Source: JBAZLV01 sp964586075 (GTDB taxonomy: Bacteria; Nitrospirota; UBA9217). From it: a DNA stretch of 64,000 nucleotides. This document shows positions 8,260-16,923 of the stretch, one piece after another; positions within the stretch are counted from its first letter, which is position 1; the number at the start of each line of letters is the position of its first letter. The notes under the pieces are model-generated. The model was not told the DNA's origin and did not search any database. It saw nothing but the letters and a program-made list of their open reading frames with translations. Location of the stretch: NCBI GenBank assembly GCA_964586075.1, contig CAZPGZ010000017.1:7240-71239 (forward strand). The letters are read 5' to 3'. The position numbers and the translations under genes were made by a program.

Positions 8260-9033
8260 TTATTTTTTTTCGAGCAGCTTTTGAAATGCGGAAATAAGAT
8301 CAATAGGCAACGGGAAAATAATGGTTGAATTTTTCTCCGAAGCGATTTCAGTAAGGGTCTGCAGATACCGGAGTTGCAGGGTCGTGGGGTTCTGGCTGAT
8401 TACGTTAGCAGCATCGGAGAGTTTGGAAGAGGCCTGGAGTTCGCCTTCGGCGTGGATGACCTTTGCGCGGCGTTCGCGTTCTGCCTGAGCCTGAATGGCG
8501 ATGGCGCGCTGCATTTCCGCAGGCAGATCCACGTTTTTCACTTCCACGGTTGTTACCTTCACGCCCCACGGCTCTGTCTGCAGATCAATCACCTTCTGGA
8601 GCTCTGCGTTTATTGCCTCGCGGTTTGAGAGGAGGTCGTCCAGGGCGTTCTGGCCCAGCACGCTTCTGAGCGACGTTTGCGAGATGAGCGAGGTCGCGTA
8701 ATAAAAATCCTCCACTTCGACGATTGCCTTGCGCGGGTCGATGACTCTGAAGTAAACCACAGCATTCACTTTTACGGTGACATTGTCTTTCGTGATCACG
8801 TCCTGGGCCGGCACATCCATGGTCACGGTCCGCAGGCTGACACGCACCATTTTTTGTATTCCCGGCCACAGAAGAATAAGGCCTGGGCCCTTTACGCCGT
8901 GTTCCACGCTCACTTTGCCGAGCGTGAAAATGACTCCCCGTTCGTATTGCTTCAGAATTTTTACAATGTTGTACAGAACCATGACGAAGAGTATTATCAG
9001 AAATAAAAAACCCATCCCCACAAACTGAAACAT
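8260..9033 (-). CDS. Slipin (stomatin/prohibitin SPFH family) membrane protein
   Basis: A 257-residue protein with one N-terminal membrane anchor (FLFLIILFVMVLYNIV), the SPFH domain (QYERGVIFTLGKV, GPGLILLWPGI) and an Ala/Glu-rich coiled coil (AIAIQAQAERERRAKVIHAEGE). Slipins form membrane-attached oligomeric scaffolds and are usually encoded with an NfeD protease, as here: the nfeD gene is 46 bp upstream in the same direction. The length is typical. A role in membrane-protein quality control is inferred from the family. Confidence 0.9.
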   Translation of the reverse strand: MFQFVGMGFLFLIILFVMVLYNIVKILKQYERGVIFTLGKVSVEHGVKGPGLILLWPGIQKMVRVSLRTVTMDVPAQDVITKDNVTVKVNAVVYFRVIDPRKAIVEVEDFYYATSLISQTSLRSVLGQNALDDLLSNREAINAELQKVIDLQTEPWGVKVTTVEVKNVDLPAEMQRAIAIQAQAERERRAKVIHAEGELQASSKLSDAANVISQNPTTLQLRYLQTLTEIASEKNSTIIFPLPIDLISAFQKLLEKK

Positions 9034-9079
9034 ACGAAGCCTCCTTTAGTGTTTTTCCTGATTGATTGAACGATTGTTG

Positions 9080-10429
9080 CTATGCGCTCTTTTTTACTTT
9101 TAACTTCAGTCCTTCGAGGGCCACGACGGTTACTTTTTCACCCTGCCGGATCGGCTCGTCGCTCCATGCGCTCCAGTATTCCCCCCGCAGGAACACCTGT
9201 CCGTCTGCATGGATGTCGGTTTTTGCCGTTGCCTGCATATCAATAAGCCCTTCTTTGCCGGTGTCCGGTTTTTCCCGGTACACGCGCACCGCAACGGTAA
9301 CCGTGATGATGAATAGCACGGCAGACACGATCACAACGGGAATGATGACCGCCCAGGATATCTGAAGAGCGGGTGATGCGGAATCAATGAGCATGATTGA
9401 TCCAAAGAGCATGGAAATGACACCTCCGACTCCTAAAACGCCATGGCTTGTTATGAAGGCCTCCGCAATGAACAACCCGATGCCGAGAATGATGAGCATA
9501 AGACCTGCATAATTAATGGGGAGCGTGTGCAGGGCGTAGAAGGCAAGAATCAGGCAGATGGCGCCCGCCACACCAGGAAAAACAGAACCAGGGTTCGAAA
9601 GCTCGAAATAAAGACCGTAGAAACCGAGGATCATGAGGATGTAGGCGATATTAGGGTTGCTGATAATTTCCAGAAGGCGGTATCGGAAGCCCATTGTGAT
9701 TTCCTTTACTTCCGCGCCTTCGGTCACAAGCGTCTTTTTGCCAAGGGCCACATCGACGGTTTTTCCATTGATAGCTTTAATGAGTGAAGGAATGTCGGGA
9801 GCAATCAGGTCTACAACTTTATCTTTGATAGCTTCTGTTTCAGTTATGGACACGCTTTCCCGCACGGCCTCTTCTGCCCATTTGACGTTCCTTCCCCGCT
9901 TTTCGGCAATGCCCCTCACCATGGCAGCAAGATCGTTTACCGCTTTTTTCTCCATGGTTTTGTCCATTTTTCCTTCCACCTGCACCGGGTGCGCCGCGCC
10001 GATGTGCGTAGTCGGAGCCATGGCCGCTATGTTTGCCGAAAGCGTGATAAAAACACCTGCCGATGCTGCCCGCGCACCGGAAGGTGCGACATACACCACG
10101 ATGGGGACTTCGGACGCCATCATTTTGATGATAATCTGGAGGGTAGAGTCGACAAGACCTCCCGGAGTGTTCAACTGAATGATGAGAGCCTCGGCTTTTG
10201 CCTTGGCGGCGGTGTCAATGGAGGACCCGATGTATTCCGCCACCACCGGCGTGATCGGTGCGTCTATCTTGATCAGGTATATTGTTTTCTGCTGGGTCGG
10301 AGCAGCGGTCGCAGGTGCGGCATCTTTTTTTGTTTCAGCTTTTTCAATGGAGTATGAGATTCCTACGGCACCGGCAAAAAGCATGGCGAAAAAAGCGACA
10401 AACAGCAGGGTTTTGAAGGATTTTTTCAT
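9080..10429 (-). CDS. nfeD: NfeD family membrane-bound serine protease (ClpP class)
   Basis: A 449-residue full-length NfeD: signal or anchor segment at residues 1-27, a ClpP-like protease domain with PGGLVDST and the nucleophile region GARAASAG, then about four to five membrane segments and a C-terminal OB-fold domain (DMQATAKTDIHADGQVFLRGE). These proteases cleave hydrophobic stretches of partner SPFH proteins. It starts at ATG 10429 after AAGGAG and has a near-consensus promoter. It forms a two-gene operon with the slipin downstream. Confidence 0.9.
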   Translation of the reverse strand: MKKSFKTLLFVAFFAMLFAGAVGISYSIEKAETKKDAAPATAAPTQQKTIYLIKIDAPITPVVAEYIGSSIDTAAKAKAEALIIQLNTPGGLVDSTLQIIIKMMASEVPIVVYVAPSGARAASAGVFITLSANIAAMAPTTHIGAAHPVQVEGKMDKTMEKKAVNDLAAMVRGIAEKRGRNVKWAEEAVRESVSITETEAIKDKVVDLIAPDIPSLIKAINGKTVDVALGKKTLVTEGAEVKEITMGFRYRLLEIISNPNIAYILMILGFYGLYFELSNPGSVFPGVAGAICLILAFYALHTLPINYAGLMLIILGIGLFIAEAFITSHGVLGVGGVISMLFGSIMLIDSASPALQISWAVIIPVVIVSAVLFIITVTVAVRVYREKPDTGKEGLIDMQATAKTDIHADGQVFLRGEYWSAWSDEPIRQGEKVTVVALEGLKLKVKKSA

Positions 10430-10449
10430 TATTTCTCCTTAACAAAATA

Positions 10450-10478
10450 AGTATATCCTTAATACCAGAGGCTGTCAA
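10450..10478 (-). promoter_or_regulatory. Promoter of the nfeD-slipin operon
   Basis: On the minus strand TTGACA (10478-10473), a 17 bp spacer and TATACT (10455-10450), about 20 bp before the start codon and followed by an AAGGAG ribosome-binding site. Confidence 0.75.
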
Positions 10479-10485
10479 GAATCGC

Positions 10486-10514
10486 TTGACTCAACAGTTT
10501 TTTTTCTGTAGCAT
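10486..10514 (+). promoter_or_regulatory. Possible promoter of rsmD-coaD
   Basis: TTGACT (10486-10491), 17 bp, TAGCAT (10509-10514). The -10 box is weak and the leader would be about 150 nt, so this is tentative. Confidence 0.3.
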
Positions 10515-10673
10515 CGTAGAAAATTTCACTGTTTTCGAGGCCATTTTCATGCAGGAAAATTCAGGAGCCAGACCGGTATTGCACCAGAATGTTTCGCATA
10601 CGTGCGGCGCTTTGCGAAAAAATGCGTTGTTGATGAAGAGAAGCGGTACCGTAACCGTTTCAGGAAAATTTTT

Positions 10674-11210
10674 ATGAGAGTGGCAGGGGGGGCAGGGAAA
10701 GGACGCCGGTTACAAGTGCCTTCAGGATTGCGGGTCCGGCCCACGTCCGACAAGGTAAAGCAGGCACTTTTTAACATTCTGGGAAACAAGGTCTCCGGCG
10801 CGGTTTTTTTGGATCTGTATGCAGGTGCCGGTGGGATCGGCATTGAGGCGCTCAGCCGGGGTGCAGGCAAGGTGACCTTTGTGGACGCCTCCCGTGAGTC
10901 TTTGCATGTCATCAAGCGGAACCTGCAGCAGCTGGAGTTTGAGGACCGGGCACAGGTCGTGCTGTCGAAAGCTGAGTCATTTCTTAAAAAAACGACCGAA
11001 TCCTATGACATAGTGTTTCTTGACCCGCCGTATGCGGAAGATATTGCCTCCGTGCTCGAATTGTTTGGGGCAGGAGCATTGAGCCCCGGCGCCGTTGTTG
11101 TTGCGGAACATTTCAAGAAACAAGCATCTCCGGAAAAAGTTGCCGGGCTGACCCTGAGTCGCGAATCGCGATACGGGGATACGGTGCTGGCTTTTTACGA
11201 GATGAAATAA
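10674..11210 (+). CDS. rsmD: 16S rRNA (guanine(966)-N(2))-methyltransferase RsmD
   Basis: A 178-residue SAM-dependent methyltransferase. It carries the N-terminal family block RVAGGAGKGRRL, the loop RPTSDKVKQALFNIL, motif I LDLYAGAGGIGIEALSRGA and the catalytic DPPY (FLDPPY). RsmD methylates G966 in the 30S subunit. The ATG at 10674 follows CAGGAAA and matches the usual family start; longer in-frame extensions from 10602 are not conserved-looking. coaD follows 51 bp downstream, a very common pairing. Confidence 0.93.
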   Translation: MRVAGGAGKGRRLQVPSGLRVRPTSDKVKQALFNILGNKVSGAVFLDLYAGAGGIGIEALSRGAGKVTFVDASRESLHVIKRNLQQLEFEDRAQVVLSKAESFLKKTTESYDIVFLDPPYAEDIASVLELFGAGALSPGAVVVAEHFKKQASPEKVAGLTLSRESRYGDTVLAFYEMK

Positions 11211-11261
11211 AAAATTACGGTGAAGACACACAACATGCTTGATCAAGCAAAGGGAGAATCC

Positions 11262-11747
11262 ATGATAAGACCTATCGCTGTTTATGCCGGTACGTTCGAT
11301 CCTGTTACCAATGGGCACCTTGACCTTGTGGAACGGAGCCTCAGGATTTTTGGTGAACTGATTATTGCGGTTGCGGCGAATCCAAAAAAAAATCCGCTTT
11401 TTTCTCTTGAAGAACGCGTCGGTATGTTCAAGGAGATAACGGCTGGTTATCAGAATGTGACTATTGAAGGTTTCGACGGCCTGCTTATTGAGTACGTGAG
11501 GCGCAAGAAGGCATCGGCCATTATCCGGGGTCTTCGGGCGGTTTCCGATTTTGAATTTGAGATGCAGATGGCGCTTACAAACCGCAGGCTTTGCAATACG
11601 GTTGAAGCTGTTTTTATGATGCCGAACGAGGCGTATTCCTTTATTACCTCGACCATTGTGAAGGAAGTTGCGAGTTACGGCGGCGATATTTCCACGCTTG
11701 TTCCGGAGCTTGTTGCGGAGCGCCTCAAGAAGAAATTTGCAAAATAG
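11262..11747 (+). CDS. coaD: Phosphopantetheine adenylyltransferase
   Basis: A 161-residue nucleotidyltransferase that makes dephospho-CoA from 4'-phosphopantetheine and ATP. It shows the signature YAGTFDPVTNGHLDLVERS with the catalytic TxGH-type motif, the substrate block GLRAVSDFEFEMQMALTNR and the C-terminal SFITSTIVKEVASYGGD. The ATG at 11262 follows GGGAGAA. Length is standard. It lies directly after rsmD and converges with the HemW-like gene. Confidence 0.96.
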   Translation: MIRPIAVYAGTFDPVTNGHLDLVERSLRIFGELIIAVAANPKKNPLFSLEERVGMFKEITAGYQNVTIEGFDGLLIEYVRRKKASAIIRGLRAVSDFEFEMQMALTNRRLCNTVEAVFMMPNEAYSFITSTIVKEVASYGGDISTLVPELVAERLKKKFAK

Positions 11748-11792
11748 AAGGTTCTAGGAATACAAAAAACAACCGAAAACAGAGACGATGTG

Positions 11793-13061
11793 CTACACTG
11801 CCTCTCTGCCGCGATGCGCCTGCGCACGGCAGTAATCTCTGAAATTGTTTACTCCGATAAAAAACTCGCGCATCATCAAGAACCAGTAATACCTCCCGTC
11901 CTTGGTAAGCGAGAGTTTGTTGCCTTTCTTCTGAAGTCCGTTTATTAGCCTGAAGAACATGATCTCAGGCCAGAGATACCGGTAGATGTTTACCCCGTGT
12001 TTCGCATTTAGCAGGTTTATATCCACGCTCAACCCGAAGAGCTTCATGAGAAAGTCGTAGGAAATTCTCTCCCGCATGGAAAAATCCCGCTTTGCCGCTA
12101 TGGGTAAAATTCCTTGATTCACCTTCGCGATATATGTTTCTATGTCGAATGTATTTGCATACGCGGTTCTTCCGAGATGGCCGATGGACCCGCTGCCAAG
12201 ACCTGCATATTCATCAAAGTGCACGGCGTATTCATCGATGAGAGCATCATGACGTGAAAAACACCAGGCAGTGCTTGCACGGTAGTGGGACGAGAGACCT
12301 TCCGAAATCACCGTATAAAATTCTCGTGCACGGGTGGAGTCGATAGTTCCTCCCAATTCTCGAGCCATTGTTTCCTGCGTTTGAAGAGACGACATTAACG
12401 GATAATAGGTTATTTGGTCGACACCGAGACTGTTTATGGTGGCCAGGTCCTGCTCCAGCATCTGCCTGGTCTGTGTGGGGAAATTAAATATCATGTCCAC
12501 ATTCAGGGTATGAAAAATGCCTTGGGTCTGTTTTAGGCGTTCGGCAACTTCCGCACCGCTTCCATACTTGTGATAGCGTTTCAGGGATTGCAGCAAATCA
12601 TCGTCAAATGTTTGTACTCCGACGGAAAGCCTGTTGACGCCTGCATTTTTCAGGATAAGGAGGTTCGTCCTGGTAAGGTGGTTGGGATTTGTCTCGACGG
12701 AAATTTCTGTGATATGGAACTGTCCCTTCACCAATCCGATCGTGGACTCAAGCTCGTCTATTAAAACCGTCGGGGTCCCTCCGCCGATATACAGTGCTTG
12801 AAAATCATGTCCTAATTTTTTATAGAGCATGATTTCTTTGCGCAAGGCATCAAAATAGCGACGCGTTAAGTCTTCCTGAAATTCCACACGATTGAAGGAA
12901 CAATACGGACACAGTTCTTCACAAAAAGGCACGTGAAGATACAGGCCTGCCGGAATATTTTTAGACCGCTGTGGAACCGCAAGTGAAGTCGTCGGCGTAA
13001 ATTGCAGGCATTCAGCGTTCTTTTTTCGGGTAACATACGTGATGAATTTTTCGGCAAGCAT
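11793..13061 (-). CDS. HemW/coproporphyrinogen III oxidase-like radical SAM protein
   Basis: A 422-residue radical SAM enzyme with the cluster motif CEELCPYCSF (C-x3-C-x2-C), the glycine motif YIGGGTPT, ETNPNH and NRLSVGVQTFDD, all typical of the HemN/HemW family. The C-terminal part is longer than in plain HemW. True oxygen-independent coproporphyrinogen oxidase, heme chaperone and HutW-like heme-degrading members cannot be separated by eye. The ATG at 13061 follows AAGGA; ATGs at 13094 and 13106 are alternatives. A TATAAT at 13123-13118 lies upstream. Confidence 0.78.
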   Translation of the reverse strand: MLAEKFITYVTRKKNAECLQFTPTTSLAVPQRSKNIPAGLYLHVPFCEELCPYCSFNRVEFQEDLTRRYFDALRKEIMLYKKLGHDFQALYIGGGTPTVLIDELESTIGLVKGQFHITEISVETNPNHLTRTNLLILKNAGVNRLSVGVQTFDDDLLQSLKRYHKYGSGAEVAERLKQTQGIFHTLNVDMIFNFPTQTRQMLEQDLATINSLGVDQITYYPLMSSLQTQETMARELGGTIDSTRAREFYTVISEGLSSHYRASTAWCFSRHDALIDEYAVHFDEYAGLGSGSIGHLGRTAYANTFDIETYIAKVNQGILPIAAKRDFSMRERISYDFLMKLFGLSVDINLLNAKHGVNIYRYLWPEIMFFRLINGLQKKGNKLSLTKDGRYYWFLMMREFFIGVNNFRDYCRAQAHRGREAV

Positions 13062-13270
13062 AATGCCGGGTTCCTTGAAAAAGCCCAGACGCATAGAAAA
13101 TACCATCCCGTGAAAAAATTATAGAGCGAACTAAGGTATGATTTTATAACCAACTATATTATCACCAAAGGCCGGGAAAAGAAACATCAAAATAGCGGTC
13201 TTACCGTTGCTACAGGGAGGGGGTCTGGATGTTTGCGAGAGGGGGAGGAGCTATGAAGTAGAGCCGGTGC

Positions 13271-14038
13271 TCAGGGATTTTGGGGTGGAATACCCCGCAA
13301 AACTTCGTTCACAATAAATGATCTGATATGTTCCTGATCTTTTTCGCTGATTTCGACAAACTGGAGCCCTACTCCCGGTTCGCTGTAGGGGCCGGTCCGG
13401 GCCGGACAGTTATATACCACTGCTGCCTCTGTGAGGACGCGGTGGCCGTTTAGGTCAACCTGGAGCGAGAGCCGTAGGTTCCGGACGGCATTCCGTGTTG
13501 TACGAAGAAACAAGCCTCGTTCAGACAGTTCCAGAGCATATGCTCCCTCAAAGTCCTCGAGCGGCATATTGGTAACTTTGACCGGCTGGGTCGTCCTGAT
13601 CCTCATGCTTGTGCGGGGCGTTTTTTCCGCCGCCACCTGAACAGCGCGATAAAGCAGTTCTGGTGCAATGGGGCGACAAAGGCATTCTACAGCTCCCAGC
13701 TCGAAGCAACGCTGTTTTACAGCCAAGTCATCCTGGTCACTTATGGCGATGACGGGGAGGACGGCCGTGGGTGGATAGTCTCTGAGTTGCTGCATAAAGT
13801 CAAAACCGCTCTTTCCCTTGGGCGGAAGAGCGATAATTATAAGTGCAGGAAGTGCCACGGACGCCATCTGAAGCGCTTCTTCGGCAGTCGAGGCTTTGAA
13901 AATCTGATAATTAAAACGCTGAAGGAGCAGGGACGTATAGGCGAGGCTGCTCGGGTCGCCGTCTACAACCAACATGAATCGGCTTCTGCGATTTTGTCTG
14001 CTGAGTGAGGCGGCTATTTTGTGCTCAACCAGGTTCAT
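13271..14038 (-). CDS. Degenerate receiver - PilZ domain protein 1
   Basis: A 255-residue protein: receiver-like domain (about residues 20-135) followed by a PilZ domain (about 145-250). The receiver keeps the early VDGDP region, but the phospho-acceptor position is Ala (LIIIALPPKG) and the conserved Lys is Arg (CLCRPI), so it should not be phosphorylated normally. The PilZ domain keeps RxxxR (RTSMR), while its second motif is ELSERG in place of (D/N)xSxxG. The ATG at 14038 has GAGGT upstream; a GTG at 14146 overlaps the preceding stop. Last of three tandem paralogues. Confidence 0.75.
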   Translation of the reverse strand: MNLVEHKIAASLSRQNRRSRFMLVVDGDPSSLAYTSLLLQRFNYQIFKASTAEEALQMASVALPALIIIALPPKGKSGFDFMQQLRDYPPTAVLPVIAISDQDDLAVKQRCFELGAVECLCRPIAPELLYRAVQVAAEKTPRTSMRIRTTQPVKVTNMPLEDFEGAYALELSERGLFLRTTRNAVRNLRLSLQVDLNGHRVLTEAAVVYNCPARTGPYSEPGVGLQFVEISEKDQEHIRSFIVNEVLRGIPPQNP

Positions 14039-14142
14039 CTCAACCTCAGAATTGCCCTTATCACCAGCGCATGCATCGGTAGTCTGTTTGAACAGATTTT
14101 CAGAAAAACAGTGGAAACGGAAAATAGCATAATTGATTTTTC

Positions 14143-14904
14143 TCACGCATCTACCGGTGGTATCCCTCTGACAACCTCGGTTCTGACAAAGCGTCGGATA
14201 AGGTCCTGGTCGTGGGATGCAATTTGGGCGAACTGAAGCCCCATCCCCGGCTCGCGGTACATGCCTCTGCCGGTCCGGCTACTATAGAGGACAATTGCAA
14301 GCACTTGTATTTTTTTATCATACAGATGGAATTGACAGGTCAGCTGGGTATGCACACTGGCAGGCTTATGGGTCCGGACAAACATTCCGCCTTCTGATAA
14401 ATCAGTAGTGCACGCGTTATCAAAACAGTCGGAAGACGAATCAGTTGCATGAATGGGGAGCAGCGTTCTGATGCGAATATGGGACCGCGGGGTGGTCTCT
14501 ATGGTTGTTTGAACGGCCTGATACAATTGCTCAGGTGAAATTGGCTTTGTCAAACACTTTGAAATTCCCTGCTGCAGACATTGTTTTTCGCCGATCAGGT
14601 CTTCTTGAGTTCTCAGGGCGATAAGGGGCACGTCCGCCGTGCTGGGGCTCTGCATGAGCTGTTTCATAAAAGCGAGGCCGTTCTCTTCCGCAAGGTCCGT
14701 TGCTATTATCACAAGAGACGGGACTGCGACCGCTGTCATGGTAAGGGCTTCTTTTGCTGTGGAAGCCGTAAGCGTCTTGTATGCAAAACGCTGGAGCAGC
14801 GCGGAAACGAAACAAAGGTGGTCTACGTTGCTGTCTACAACAAGAAGAAAACGGCCTTTTCGATCAGATTTGTTCCATTCAGCAAGTGTTGCATTCTCAT
14901 GCAT
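14143..14904 (-). CDS. Degenerate receiver - PilZ domain protein 2
   Basis: A 253-residue paralogue of its neighbours. The receiver has Ala at the phospho-acceptor position (LVIIATDLAEENG, Asp displaced by two) but retains the Lys (CLTKPI). The PilZ domain has both c-di-GMP motifs: RSHIR and DLSEGG, so this is the member most likely to bind c-di-GMP. The ATG at 14904 follows an excellent AGGAGGAAA ribosome-binding site. The output is unknown, as no other domain is attached. Confidence 0.8.
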   Translation of the reverse strand: MHENATLAEWNKSDRKGRFLLVVDSNVDHLCFVSALLQRFAYKTLTASTAKEALTMTAVAVPSLVIIATDLAEENGLAFMKQLMQSPSTADVPLIALRTQEDLIGEKQCLQQGISKCLTKPISPEQLYQAVQTTIETTPRSHIRIRTLLPIHATDSSSDCFDNACTTDLSEGGMFVRTHKPASVHTQLTCQFHLYDKKIQVLAIVLYSSRTGRGMYREPGMGLQFAQIASHDQDLIRRFVRTEVVRGIPPVDA

Positions 14905-14941
14905 GCCTTTCCTCCTAGAAAATCCTACAGCAGAAACAACG

Positions 14942-14970
14942 AAAAAATACGGCAAGACAGCCGTTTTTTT
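14942..14970 (-). terminator. Hairpin terminator after receiver-PilZ gene 3
   Basis: ACGGC and GCCGT form a 5 bp stem around a 6-nt loop, flanked by A and T runs on both sides, so it could work in either direction. It lies about 30 bp after the stop at 15001. Confidence 0.6.
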
Positions 14971-15000
14971 ACCGGTATTCTGATTATTTAATCCCTGTTG

Positions 15001-15759
15001 CTAATCGGATAAATATTCAATGCCTCGTGTAATCTCGCTCAGAATAAACTGCCGAATAATCTCTCTGTCTGCGGGTGAAATCCTGCGGAACTCAAGGCCC
15101 ATGCCGAGTTCTTCGGAAGGATTTCCTATGACATGGTTGCTGTAGAGAACAACCGCTTCAGTAGTGACAAGATTCTTGTCTAATTGTAGCTGAAGAACGA
15201 GTCGCGTGTCAATGGGCGCAGGTCGTGTCGTCGGTAAGAAAATGCCGCGTTCCGAAAGTATGGCTGCAGATGCTCCCCCCAGTCCGTTGAACGACAGGTT
15301 GTTCACTTTTACAGGCAAAAGGGTCTTAATGCGAATGGTGCTGCGGGGTGTTGCTTCAAGAGCTGTCTGAATGATACGATACAGCCTGTCTATGTTGACC
15401 GGCGACGGAAGAGACTCTGCAACGTGCAATTCACGACAGCGTTTTTCCACCTGTAAATCAATCTGTTTCTGCAATACGATGATAAAAACAGAAGCAATGT
15501 AAGGGGTCTGGCGCACTTCACGAATGAACTCGAGGCCGGTCATATCAGGAAGGTCCAAGGCAGTGATAATGAGGGACGGACTGGACACAGCGGATATGGC
15601 AAGAGCTTCTCTGGCATTTGCAGCGGTGCAGATCTGGTAGCCCAGCCGCTGCAGAATAATGGACAGATAGTTAAGATTATATGCATCGCTGTCTACCAGC
15701 AGCAGAAACTTGCTGTTTCTGTCTGTTTTTCGGGGAGCTGTGGTTTTGCTGGAATTCAT
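15001..15759 (-). CDS. Degenerate receiver - PilZ domain protein 3
   Basis: First of the three tandem paralogues, 252 residues. The receiver has VDSDAYN at the acidic pocket, but Ala at the phospho-acceptor position (LIITALDLPDMTG) and Ser for the conserved Lys (SLPSPV). The PilZ domain keeps RxxxR (RSTIR), but the second motif is ILSERG, which lacks the Asp/Asn. It is the most degenerate of the set in both ligand sites, so it may act by protein contact instead of ligand sensing. A terminator-like hairpin separates it from copy 2. Confidence 0.75.
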   Translation of the reverse strand: MNSSKTTAPRKTDRNSKFLLLVDSDAYNLNYLSIILQRLGYQICTAANAREALAISAVSSPSLIITALDLPDMTGLEFIREVRQTPYIASVFIIVLQKQIDLQVEKRCRELHVAESLPSPVNIDRLYRIIQTALEATPRSTIRIKTLLPVKVNNLSFNGLGGASAAILSERGIFLPTTRPAPIDTRLVLQLQLDKNLVTTEAVVLYSNHVIGNPSEELGMGLEFRRISPADREIIRQFILSEITRGIEYLSD

Positions 15760-15848
15760 AATCGTTTATAGTCTTACCATGTTTCACGTTTTAGAGTAAG
15801 CCGGCGCTGCTTATCGTATAGATTTCGGGATATCCCGTAAAGCATTCT

Positions 15849-16658
15849 TTATCGCAGAATCAGGCTGATGGCATTTGTGCTGCATGCCCTGCGGCATAAA
15901 CCGCATCCGAAGCAGTTGTGCGGATCAATGCACGCGAGAGATCTTCCGTTTTTAAAAGTGCCGGTGATTGCTTTAAAATGACATTCAGAGGCGCAAAGGC
16001 CGCAACCTGTGCAGAGCAACTCATTTACGTTGGCAACGTGCTCGGCGCGCTGCATGGTCTCTACTCCAATCTGCGCTAGGGTTTTCAAAGCAAGGCATTC
16101 GTGGGGAGAACAGTTGCAAATTGCGCCGATGAAAGGGGTCATCATCGTCCAGATGGTATGAACTGCTCCCTGGGCATCCATTTCCTTCATCTGGGCCACG
16201 GCCTCATCCGAAGAAAGTTGTTCAAGGCCCTCGGAAGAGGCTGTTCCAAAGGAGGCCATATCAATACCGTTGTACCAGGGGTCGGAGCCGTAGCTGACGG
16301 CATAGCAGCACCGGATTTCTTTTTTTTCCATGCTCCAGCGGCAGGCGCACGGCATGCGTACAACAGTCAAGGCCTGTTTTACCACCGTGCTGATTTCCTC
16401 AATGGGCAAAACCTGGCCGAAATGTTCAACCTTCGCTTTTGCAACGAGGGCTTTTGCCACGGTTTCGGGAAGCTTACCTTTCTTTTTATAGATTGTTTCC
16501 AGTCTGCCCAGTGTTTGAAACCCTTCTGCGAATGTGGTTGTCAGAAAATTTTCTATATACTGCTGGCGACGGATATCCGACAGCAGATCATGGGAATAAT
16601 TTGCAGCATTTTTGTACCATATTTTTCCTTCACCATGGTGTGTGCAGAATTCACACAT
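15849..16658 (-). CDS. Cys-rich protein with C-terminal 2[4Fe-4S] ferredoxin domain
   Basis: A 269-residue protein beginning MCEFCTHHGEGKIWY. It has a middle CxC (PCACRW) and another CNC segment, and ends in two classical [4Fe-4S] motifs, CTGCGLCASEC and CFGCGLCRRAC. The N-terminal family is widespread in anaerobes, but I know of no established function; an electron-transfer role is the natural inference. It has a good promoter (16697-16725) and a GGAG before the ATG. It stands alone between signalling genes. Confidence 0.72.
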   Translation of the reverse strand: MCEFCTHHGEGKIWYKNAANYSHDLLSDIRRQQYIENFLTTTFAEGFQTLGRLETIYKKKGKLPETVAKALVAKAKVEHFGQVLPIEEISTVVKQALTVVRMPCACRWSMEKKEIRCCYAVSYGSDPWYNGIDMASFGTASSEGLEQLSSDEAVAQMKEMDAQGAVHTIWTMMTPFIGAICNCSPHECLALKTLAQIGVETMQRAEHVANVNELLCTGCGLCASECHFKAITGTFKNGRSLACIDPHNCFGCGLCRRACSTNAISLILR

Positions 16659-16696
16659 AAATACTCCAAACTACAAAAAAGTAATGTTTCATGCAT

Positions 16697-16725
16697 ATTG
16701 TATAGGAAAAAAAACTTGCTGACAA
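16697..16725 (-). promoter_or_regulatory. Promoter of the Cys-rich Fe-S protein gene
   Basis: Minus-strand TTGTCA (16725-16720), 17 bp, TACAAT (16702-16697), giving a leader of about 30 nt. Confidence 0.65.
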
Positions 16726-16923
16726 TATTAATTGAGCTTTTTCCATTTAAAAAAACGGGGATACTTCCGGGAAGTGCATGGCGGAAACTCGGTTAGACGG
16801 CAAAGAGTACAGAGATTTTATTTGAAGTGCGTCAATGATAATATGCGTATGGTTTGCAGGTTATATTCGGAGAGAGATGGCTGGCAAGCATTCCTTATAC
16901 GCCAAACGCTGTCACTGTTGACA

